A stretch of 64,000 bases of DNA from Nitrospira sp. (GTDB taxonomy: Bacteria > Nitrospirota > Nitrospiria > Nitrospirales > Nitrospiraceae), in NCBI GenBank assembly GCA_024331125.1, contig JANDJI010000002.1, positions 496,001 through 560,000 on the forward strand. Direction: 5' to 3'. Shown here piece by piece: positions 36,351 through 43,852 of the stretch. The position numbers and the translations under genes were made by a program. Position 1 is the stretch's first letter, and the number at the start of each line of letters is the position of its first letter. Under the pieces are notes generated by a model, which made no database searches, had not been told where the DNA came from, and worked only from the letters and a program-made list of their open reading frames with translations.

Positions 36351-39341
36351 GTGACGGCGCCGCTGCAAGGTCAACGTGATGAGCCGAGGAACCATCAGGC
36401 CGGTGAGCCGAACGGCCGACGGCCCGGTCATGTTCCGCCATCCATTTCTCATCCGCGTGTCCCCGTCTCGACGTATCGGGTTCAATTGAATCAACGGTGC
36501 ACCTTTCTCGACGCGGCCCGCATCGTGCCGTATTTGCACAGTCTCGGGATCACGGATCTCTACTGTTCGCCCTATTTCACCGCCGTGCCGGGGAGTCCCC
36601 ACGGGTACGACGTCGTCGATCCGACGGCATTGAACCCCGAGCTTGGGACGGAAGAAGACTATCGGACTTTGGTCGAGGCCCTGCGCCGCCACGGGATGGG
36701 GCAGTTGTTGGACGTTGTATCGAATCATATGGGTGTCGCCAGACAGATCAACGGCTGGTGGCGGGATGTGCTGGAGAACGGTCCCAGCTCGCGATACGCC
36801 TCGTTCTTCGACATCGATTGGAATCCCCTCAAGCCTGAGTTGCGGAACAAGGTGCTGCTCCCGATTTTGGGCGACCAATATGGGACGGTCTTGGAGAATC
36901 AGGAGTTGCGGCTTTGTTATGAGTCCGGGGCCTTCAGCATCCGCTATTACGACCATCGATTACCGGTCGCCCCCAAGACGTGGGCGTTGATTTTGGGGCA
37001 TCGGTTGCCGTCTTTGATTCAAGAATTGGGGGCGGAGGATTCGGCCCTCATGGAGCTTCAGAGCATCATGACGGCGCTGAAGCACTTGCCGTCCCGCCTT
37101 GAGCAAGATCCCGAACTGGTTGCCGAACGGTACCGTGAAAAGGGCATCATCGCGCGCCGGCTCGCGACACTGATGGAATCCAGCACGACGATTCGCGCGT
37201 TTGTCGAGGAAAACGTGCGCCTGATCAACGGAGACAAGGATGATCCTCGAAGCTTCGACACGTTGGACGCGATTTTGAACGATCAGGCTTATCGAGTGGC
37301 CTATTGGCGGGTGGCGTCCGAGGAGATCAATTATCGTCGATTCTTCGACATCAACGAGCTGGCCGCCATTCGCATGGAAGATCCGGCCGTGTTCCATGAG
37401 ACGCATCGATTGCTGTTCCGGTTGATGAAGGAAGGCGCCGTCACGGGACTTCGCATCGATCACGTGGACGGATTGTATGATCCGGCCGATTACTTGAACA
37501 AATTGCAGCGATGGGCCAACGCCGAACTGCGAAGCGGTTTGCCGGAGGTGGAACGTCCGTTGTACGTCGTCGTTGAAAAAATTTTGGGGGTGAGCGAGGA
37601 GTTGCCGGCGAACTGGCCGGTGTATGGAACGACCGGCTATGATTTTTTGAGCTGGATCAATCAGCTTTTTATCGACCGTTCGAACGAACGGGCGTTCGAC
37701 ACAATCTATAGGCGTTTCACCGGCACACACGAATCGTTTGAAGAAATGACGTGTCACTGCAAACAGGTCATCATGCAGGCCGCCATGGCCGGCGAATTGA
37801 ACGTTCTCGGGTATCAATTGAATCGCCTGTCAGAACGAAACCGCCGTTCGCGGGACTTCACGCTCAACAGCCTGACCCATGCCATTCAGGAGATCATCGC
37901 CTGCTTTCCCGTTTATCGAACCTATATTACGGACGGGACGGGCGAGGTGCCGGCGCGGGATCGAAGCTTTATTTGGGAGGCCGTCAGTAAGGCCAAGCGA
38001 CGCAACCCCACCATGAGCGGTCTGGTCTTTGACTTTGTGCGCGATCTCCTGCTGGAGCCGCGTGGCCACGACCAAGTCGTCGGAAAAGAGCGACTCAGGT
38101 TCGTGACGAAATTCCAGCAGACGACGAGCCCCGTGGCGGCGAAGGGAATCGAGGATACGGCGTTTTATCGATTTCACCGATTTATCGCTCTCAATGAAGT
38201 GGGAAGCGATCCCCGACAGTTCGGTATCACGCCGGGGTTGATGCACGATCATCTGAAGGTGCGGCAGCACCGTTGGTCCGGTTCCCTCTCCGCCACCGCG
38301 ACGCACGATACCAAACGAGGCGAGGACATGAGGGCCAGACTCCACGTCTTGTCGGAGATGCCAAAACAGTGGAAGGACCATGTGCTTCGATGGCACAAGC
38401 TGAATCGAGGTTTCAAACGAAAGGTGGGAGGGGAATCGGTCCCCGGGCGGAACGAGGAATATTTGTTTTATCAGACGCTGGTGGGAGCCTGGCCGTTCGA
38501 GCCGATGGATGAGGACGGATACCGCACCTTCGTCGAGCGCATCCAACAGTACATGAACAAGGCCGTCAAGGAAGCCAAGCAATATACCAGTTGGATCAAT
38601 CCCGACGTCGAATATGAAGAGGCGGTTCAAGAGTTTGTCGCACGGGTGTTGGATCGCACGACGTCCAATCCCTTTCTGGACGATTTTTTACCGTTTCAAT
38701 CCGTCGTGGCCGGCTACGGTATTTACAATTCGTTGTCCCAATTGTTGGTGAAGGTCACGGCGCCCGGCGTGCCGGATTTTTATCAAGGAACGGAACTATG
38801 GGACTTCAGTCTCGTTGACCCCGACAATCGGAGGCCGGTGGATTTTGCCAAACGAATTGATCTGCTGGCCGAGTTGGATCAGCGCGCCGGCAGGGAGGCC
38901 GATCGTCTTGAGCTGGTTCGAGATTTGATGGCGCACCGAGCGGACGGCCGCATCAAGTTCTATCTGACGGCGCAAGCCCTGCGGTATCGCATCGCCCATG
39001 CTCCGATCTTTCAAGGAGGGGAGTACGTCAAGCTTGAGTGTCTGGGTGTTCATGCGAATCGTCTGTTCGCCTTTGCGCGTCTGCATCCGGAAGGGACCGT
39101 GTTGACCATCATCCCCCGGTTGCTGGTGGGGTTGATTGCCGATCCGCAGATACTCCCCCTGGGAGAAACCGTCTGGGGCGAGACCTGGGTGGTTGTGCCG
39201 GCGTGGCGTGAAGGCACGAAGTTCCGAAACGTGTTTACCGGTGCAACGCTCAAGACTATCACGCAGAGCGAGCGCCAGGTGCTCTCTGCCGGGGACGTGT
39301 TCTTGCACTGTCCCGTCGCCTGTTTGGAAAAGGAGGGGTAG
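36351..39341 (+). CDS. treY: Maltooligosyltrehalose synthase
   Basis: Converts the reducing-end alpha-1,4 bond of maltooligosaccharides to alpha-1,1. 996 residues, at the long end for TreY. STYRVQLN and FLDAARIVPYLHSLGITDLYCSPYF mark the start of the barrel. Then come LDVVSNHMG, GLRIDHVDGLYDP (nucleophile Asp), VVVEKILGVSEELP (acid Glu) and SATATHDTKRGEDMRAR, all TreY signatures. The reading begins at GTG 36351 with a ~45-residue Pro/Arg-rich leader, so the true start may be further in. Its stop is one base before the ribosome-binding overlap of the following small gene. Confidence 0.95.
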   Translation: MTAPLQGQRDEPRNHQAGEPNGRRPGHVPPSISHPRVPVSTYRVQLNQRCTFLDAARIVPYLHSLGITDLYCSPYFTAVPGSPHGYDVVDPTALNPELGTEEDYRTLVEALRRHGMGQLLDVVSNHMGVARQINGWWRDVLENGPSSRYASFFDIDWNPLKPELRNKVLLPILGDQYGTVLENQELRLCYESGAFSIRYYDHRLPVAPKTWALILGHRLPSLIQELGAEDSALMELQSIMTALKHLPSRLEQDPELVAERYREKGIIARRLATLMESSTTIRAFVEENVRLINGDKDDPRSFDTLDAILNDQAYRVAYWRVASEEINYRRFFDINELAAIRMEDPAVFHETHRLLFRLMKEGAVTGLRIDHVDGLYDPADYLNKLQRWANAELRSGLPEVERPLYVVVEKILGVSEELPANWPVYGTTGYDFLSWINQLFIDRSNERAFDTIYRRFTGTHESFEEMTCHCKQVIMQAAMAGELNVLGYQLNRLSERNRRSRDFTLNSLTHAIQEIIACFPVYRTYITDGTGEVPARDRSFIWEAVSKAKRRNPTMSGLVFDFVRDLLLEPRGHDQVVGKERLRFVTKFQQTTSPVAAKGIEDTAFYRFHRFIALNEVGSDPRQFGITPGLMHDHLKVRQHRWSGSLSATATHDTKRGEDMRARLHVLSEMPKQWKDHVLRWHKLNRGFKRKVGGESVPGRNEEYLFYQTLVGAWPFEPMDEDGYRTFVERIQQYMNKAVKEAKQYTSWINPDVEYEEAVQEFVARVLDRTTSNPFLDDFLPFQSVVAGYGIYNSLSQLLVKVTAPGVPDFYQGTELWDFSLVDPDNRRPVDFAKRIDLLAELDQRAGREADRLELVRDLMAHRADGRIKFYLTAQALRYRIAHAPIFQGGEYVKLECLGVHANRLFAFARLHPEGTVLTIIPRLLVGLIADPQILPLGETVWGETWVVVPAWREGTKFRNVFTGATLKTITQSERQVLSAGDVFLHCPVACLEKEG

Positions 39342-39342
39342 G

Positions 39343-39765
39343 ATGCCTCGATCGCAAAACCGCGAGGAAACGGAATGGCTTGGCGGAGAAACTCTTGTCC
39401 GTCCTTATCCCAATGAACCGAGAGTTTCGCTTCTGAGAGGCGTGATCGCCGGCGGTATCGTCCTTCTGGCCGGTGTCGGATTTGGGCGTCTCATGAGGGG
39501 CGATGGCGGGAAGCAGGTGCGTGAGTCGCCACGACAGCTTGGTCGGATAGACCATGCCAAGACACAGACCTCAAAGCAATGTGTGAATGCGGCGAGCGTG
39601 ATGGCGATAGGAGCCGCTTTGGGGGTCGGCATGGTGGTTGGAGCCGTGACCACGTTCTTGGCGGCCACCGAAGCGGGCGATTCTATTCGTACCCGATTGA
39701 GAAGACCTATCGGGAGGGTCTCCGATGAATTCGACAGGCCTGTGGAAGCGGGGAGAAGGTATTGA
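39343..39765 (+). CDS. Small membrane protein following treY
   Basis: A 140-residue product. It has two hydrophobic glycine-rich segments (LLRGVIAGGIVLLAGVGFGRL and AIGAALGVGMVVGAVTTFLA) separated by a charged loop, with a basic C-terminus. The start has AAAAGGAGGGG upstream, lying inside the treY end, which implies co-expression. Family not recognised. Gly-zipper-like helices suggest oligomerisation in the membrane. Confidence 0.75.
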   Translation: MPRSQNREETEWLGGETLVRPYPNEPRVSLLRGVIAGGIVLLAGVGFGRLMRGDGGKQVRESPRQLGRIDHAKTQTSKQCVNAASVMAIGAALGVGMVVGAVTTFLAATEAGDSIRTRLRRPIGRVSDEFDRPVEAGRRY

Positions 39766-39852
39766 ACGTGGTCCTCGACGACGGGAATTTTTACAAAGTT
39801 TGACTGACGTGAACGAACCATCGAATGCCATCCACGGCCTGATGAGTTAGAT

Positions 39853-40722
39853 GTGAAACAGCCGATCAACGAAGGCAACACCATCCTGATCACTGGTGCA
39901 TCCACCGGCATCGGAGCAGCCTGCGCCCTTCACCTGGACAGACTCGGATTCGTGGTTTTTGCGGGAGTGCGAAAAGAACGGGACGGAGAAGTTTTGAAGG
40001 AACGAGGGACCGGACGCCTCATTCCAATTTCTCTGGATGTGACGGACCAATCCTCGATCGTGAAAGCTCATGCTATAGTCGAGAAGTTTGTCGGAAGCCA
40101 CGGATTATATGGAGTTGTCAATAATGCCGGCATAGCGGTCGCCGGGCCGTTGGAGGCAGTGCCGATTCCCGATTTGCGTCGTCAATTGGAGGTCAATGTT
40201 ATCGGCCAGGTCGCGGTGATTCAGGCGTTTCTTCCCTTGATCCGACGGGCCAGGGGACGGCTCATCAACATGGGGTCCATCGCGGGACGCGGGGCTATGC
40301 CGCTCATGGGGCCCTATGCAGCCTCGAAGTTTGCGTTGGAGGCCATCACCGACGCGCTGCGTTTGGAAGTTCAACAGTGGGGGATCCAGGTCTCCATCAT
40401 CGAGCCGGGCGCCATTGCCACCCCCATTTGGGAAAAGTCCGGGAAACGGGCGGCTGAGCTGGAAGCCAACACGACACCGGAGTTGCGGGAACTCTATCGA
40501 GAAGTGGTGACAGGAGTCAGAACTGTGGTTGAGCGAGCGGCGGAACGGGCGATTTCCGCCGAGATCGTGGCGCACGTCGTCGAAAAAGCGCTGACGGCGG
40601 CCAGGCCTAAAACTCGGTATCTGGTCGGAACCGACGCCAAACTTCGCGCGCTCATGGTGAAACTCCTGCCCGACCGCCTGTCCGACAAGGTGCTCACCTG
40701 GGCGCTCAACCTTCCGCGATAG
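39853..40722 (+). CDS. Short-chain dehydrogenase/reductase (classical SDR)
   Basis: NAD(P)-dependent oxidoreductase of 289 residues. It has a Rossmann motif TGASTGIG (14-21), NNAG (90-93), catalytic Ser142, Tyr155 and Lys159 (YAASK), and PGAIATPIW after the active site. It starts at GTG. Length and C-terminal pattern fit retinol-dehydrogenase-like SDRs acting on lipophilic or steroid-like substrates, but the substrate is unknown. 88 bp after the small membrane gene. Confidence 0.9.
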   Translation: MKQPINEGNTILITGASTGIGAACALHLDRLGFVVFAGVRKERDGEVLKERGTGRLIPISLDVTDQSSIVKAHAIVEKFVGSHGLYGVVNNAGIAVAGPLEAVPIPDLRRQLEVNVIGQVAVIQAFLPLIRRARGRLINMGSIAGRGAMPLMGPYAASKFALEAITDALRLEVQQWGIQVSIIEPGAIATPIWEKSGKRAAELEANTTPELRELYREVVTGVRTVVERAAERAISAEIVAHVVEKALTAARPKTRYLVGTDAKLRALMVKLLPDRLSDKVLTWALNLPR

Positions 40723-40746
40723 GGGCCATCTCCCCCATCGATTCAT

Positions 40747-40764
40747 GGGGAACGCGCTTTCCCC
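40747..40764 (+). terminator. Candidate intrinsic terminator after the SDR gene
   Basis: A GGGGAA / TTCCCC stem with a six-base loop, followed by TACTATATTTT. It lies 25 bp after the SDR stop. The stem is short but GC-rich, and the following tract is T-rich. Confidence 0.45.
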
Positions 40765-40848
40765 TACTATATTTTCGGCAAGGCTCGTGGAAAATGGCGG
40801 CGTTCGTCGCGTGACGCCTTGAGACAGGGCTTCTTCTAAAATAAGACG

Positions 40849-42039
40849 ATGGGGCCTCTTTATGATTATGATGTCATCGTAGTCGGCGGCGGTCCGGCCG
40901 GCGCCTGCGCCGCCTGGAAGTTGGCTCGAGCAGGGATGACAGTCGCCGTCTTGGAAAAAACCCCGCTGCCTCGATACAAGGTCTGCGGCGGCGGACTGGT
41001 CGGTCGAACGATGCGATCGTTGCCGATCGACGTCCGCCACGTTGTTGAGCAAGAGTGTCATCGAGCCAGGCTCGATTTTGTATCCTCCGGCCTGTCTTTT
41101 GTCACGCAACGAACCGTTCCCGTTGTTTCCATGGTCATGAGGTCGGAGTTTGACCGAGCCCTCCTCTCTGCCGCTCAAGCGGCAGGAGCGGCTCTCTACG
41201 AGTCGTGCGTCGTCGAGAGTCTGTCACCGCATGACGATTCCGTGACGGTCCTGACTGCAAAGGGCCCGATGCGAGCCGGGTTCGTCGTCGCCGCCGATGG
41301 GGCGCTGAGTCCGGTCGCGCGATCCATGTGGTGGGAGGACGGCCGTTTTCTCATTCCGGCGCTGGAGTACGAAGTGACTGTACCGTTCGACCGGTTGCGC
41401 CGCTTTGAAGGCACGGCGCGGTTCGACTTCGACGTTATCTCACGAGGATATGGGTGGGTCTTTCCCAAACGGCGGCATCTGTCGATCGGAATCCTATCGA
41501 TGGACAGGCGGCGGCACGGGCTTCATTCTGCGATCACTCGCTACGTGGACCTGCTTGGCTGCACCTCTCCTTTGTCGGTCGAGCGGCACGGTTTTGTCAT
41601 TCCCGTTCGTCCGCGAAAAGGGCCCTTCGCCAAAAATCGCGTCCTCCTGGTCGGGGATGCCGCGGGGTTCGCCGATCCCATCACGGGGGAAGGAATCTCG
41701 TATGCCGTAAGGAGCGGTCTTCTGGCGGCCGAATCCCTGATCGGCGAACATTTGCAGAAGGAAGCCGTCGAAGATGCCTACCGTCGCCTCGTTGCCCAAG
41801 CCATTCTCCCAGACCTCCGCGTCGGCCGCATTCTGGCCCGTCTCCTGTACGACTGTCCGCGTGTCAGGACATGGGTCTTCTCAAGACAAGGGCAGTGGCT
41901 CTGTGAAACGGTCACGGACGTGATGGCGGGAATCAGGCAATATCGTGATCTGGTGCGACCTGGATCGGCATTTCGTTTTTTCACAGCTCGTCGGCTGAGC
42001 CGATGGGTGGGACGGTCTTCGCAGGCTCGACAAGGTTGA
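40849..42039 (+). CDS. FAD-dependent geranylgeranyl-reductase-family oxidoreductase
   Basis: A 396-residue flavoprotein. The dinucleotide motif VIVVGGGPAGACAAWKL begins at residue 10, the substrate-side RYKVCGGGLVGRTM follows, and GDAAGFADPITGEGISYAV (~280-300) binds the FAD ribityl chain. This is the GGR/digeranylgeranylglycerophospholipid reductase pattern, acting on isoprenoid chains or similar lipids. No membrane helix. Adjacent genes do not define a pathway. The C-terminus is Arg-rich and may contact membranes. Confidence 0.88.
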   Translation: MGPLYDYDVIVVGGGPAGACAAWKLARAGMTVAVLEKTPLPRYKVCGGGLVGRTMRSLPIDVRHVVEQECHRARLDFVSSGLSFVTQRTVPVVSMVMRSEFDRALLSAAQAAGAALYESCVVESLSPHDDSVTVLTAKGPMRAGFVVAADGALSPVARSMWWEDGRFLIPALEYEVTVPFDRLRRFEGTARFDFDVISRGYGWVFPKRRHLSIGILSMDRRRHGLHSAITRYVDLLGCTSPLSVERHGFVIPVRPRKGPFAKNRVLLVGDAAGFADPITGEGISYAVRSGLLAAESLIGEHLQKEAVEDAYRRLVAQAILPDLRVGRILARLLYDCPRVRTWVFSRQGQWLCETVTDVMAGIRQYRDLVRPGSAFRFFTARRLSRWVGRSSQARQG

Positions 42040-42130
42040 CGGCGAAGGCCCCCTCGATTGTTCCGGCAACGTGCGGAAAAGCGGGGGAAAGAGAAGCCAT
42101 CGTCATTCCCCTATAAGTCGATGCAAAATT

Positions 42131-42970
42131 TTACTCCCGGAGGTGAATGATGTCCGCGGCGTGGACGTCGATCAATTCAGGTGGTGATCCAGCCGGCGCA
42201 GTGAAATGGGGACGGACTTGCAGCGCGCCGTCCAATGAAATGGACTCGGCTGTTCCAATGATCTCTTGCTCCGCCCCCAAAATCACGCGAACCTGTATGC
42301 CGATCGTGCAACTGCGATTCAGGTAAGCCTGTCGCAGGCGACTCGGTCCATGCATTGTCAATTCATGGATTCCCTGCTCAAGCTCGTACAAAAGCCGAGC
42401 GAGGAGCCGGTTTCGATCGATGGTCCGGTGGGCGATTTCGAATAACGAAGTCGCCGTCTGTTGAAGGTCCTTGGGGAATGACTCCTGCGGCAAGTTGACA
42501 TTGATGCCAATCCCAATGACGACGATGGAGCCCTGAATCGGTGTGCGGAGACTTTCGCAAAGAATCCCGCCGACTTTCCGGTCTTGGTACAGAAGATCAT
42601 TCGGCCACTTTACAGACAAGGGAATTGAAGCGGTGACTTGCACGGCTTCCGCCGCCGCCAATGCGCTCACGAGCGGCATCCAAGACAGCCATTCCGTGTC
42701 CCCGATGGTCCGCCCCTCGTCTTTGACAATCACCGAGCAATAGAGATTTGCGCCGGGCGGGGAGTGCCATTGACGGCTCAGGCGGCCTCTGCCGGCCGAT
42801 TGACTCTCCGCCACCACGACGGTGCCATGCTCCGCGCCGGCTTGGGCAAGGGCCATCGCTTCGGAGTTCGTCGACGGCACTTCGTGATGGACATAGAGCC
42901 GTTGTCCAAGTTGAACGGTCGCCAAGGTGCTGCGAATGTCATCGAGCGTCAGCGGTGCAGAGGACGTCAT
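42131..42970 (-). CDS. birA: Biotin--[acetyl-CoA-carboxylase] ligase, no HTH
   Basis: Joins biotin to carrier proteins such as AccB. 279 residues. The active-site loop GRGRLSRQW lies near 60-68, KWPNDLLYQDRKVGGIL carries the catalytic Lys121, and a small C-terminal SH3-like domain (~230-279) follows. It has no N-terminal winged helix, so it is a monofunctional ligase rather than a repressor. The start lies three bases after the nadC stop on the minus strand, making it the last gene of a valS-nadC-birA unit. Confidence 0.93.
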   Translation of the reverse strand: MTSSAPLTLDDIRSTLATVQLGQRLYVHHEVPSTNSEAMALAQAGAEHGTVVVAESQSAGRGRLSRQWHSPPGANLYCSVIVKDEGRTIGDTEWLSWMPLVSALAAAEAVQVTASIPLSVKWPNDLLYQDRKVGGILCESLRTPIQGSIVVIGIGINVNLPQESFPKDLQQTATSLFEIAHRTIDRNRLLARLLYELEQGIHELTMHGPSRLRQAYLNRSCTIGIQVRVILGAEQEIIGTAESISLDGALQVRPHFTAPAGSPPELIDVHAADIIHLRE

Positions 42971-42973
42971 GGT

Positions 42974-43849
42974 TTACGAAGAACGACGACTCCGTAACGG
43001 CTTAAGAATCAGACTGAACGGCGTCGCCGGAGCGGAGTGGGTCAAGGCGCCGATGGAGATACGATCCGCTCCCGCTGCGGCCATGGCACGGACGTTTTTG
43101 AGGGTGACGCCGCCCGACACTTCCACGATCGCCCGTCCGTTGATAAGGCGAACCGCTTGACGGACAAGGGAGGGCGACATATTGTCCAACAGGATGATGT
43201 CGGTCTTTCCGGCAAGGGCCTGTCGGACTTGGGAAAGGGATTCCGCCTCGACGATGATCGGTTTTGCCGACGGTTCGGCGGCAGCAGCCAAGCGACAGGC
43301 TGTTCGGACGGCCTGCCGGGCAGGATACAGGAGGGCGAGATGATTGTCTTTGATCAAGATACCGTCCTGAAGCGACATCCGGTGGTTGACGCCGCCACCC
43401 AGTCGAACGGCCCATTTTTGCAGCGCCCGCCACCCCGGTAACGTTTTCCTCGTGTCCATGATACGAACCGGATAGCCTCGAACGGCCAGACAGAATTTTC
43501 TCGTCAAGGTCGCGATCCCGGACAGGTGTTGGAGAAAATTCAAAGCCACCCGTTCAGCTTGCAGAATAGACCGTCCGTCACCGGTTACGCGCAGAACGGT
43601 TTCCCCTTTCTTGGCCGGCTCACCGTCCCGGCGCTCCACCGTCACTGCAAGCGAAGGATCGACGGCAAGGAAGGTTTGAACGGCGGCGGACAGCCCGGCC
43701 ACAACGAGCGGCTCTTGCGCAATGATGACGGCCCGGGCGGGAACCGCTCGGGGAAACAGGGCGCGTGTCGTCACGTCGCCGTGTCCGAGATCTTCTTCCA
43801 ACCCGATCCGGACGGCGCGCCGGATTTCCACGGCAGGGAGCCTCGTCAT
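42974..43849 (-). CDS. nadC: Nicotinate-nucleotide pyrophosphorylase (carboxylating)
   Basis: Converts quinolinate and PRPP to nicotinate mononucleotide in NAD synthesis. 291 residues of the type II phosphoribosyltransferase fold: EDLGHGDVTTRALF near the start, NFLQHLSGIATLTR, IMDTRKTLPGWR, LGGGVNHRMSLQDGILIKDNH and EVSGGVTLKNV. All expected motifs are present. It lies three bases after the valS stop and three before birA, indicating one transcript. Confidence 0.95.
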   Translation of the reverse strand: MTRLPAVEIRRAVRIGLEEDLGHGDVTTRALFPRAVPARAVIIAQEPLVVAGLSAAVQTFLAVDPSLAVTVERRDGEPAKKGETVLRVTGDGRSILQAERVALNFLQHLSGIATLTRKFCLAVRGYPVRIMDTRKTLPGWRALQKWAVRLGGGVNHRMSLQDGILIKDNHLALLYPARQAVRTACRLAAAAEPSAKPIIVEAESLSQVRQALAGKTDIILLDNMSPSLVRQAVRLINGRAIVEVSGGVTLKNVRAMAAAGADRISIGALTHSAPATPFSLILKPLRSRRSS

Positions 43850-43852
43850 CGC

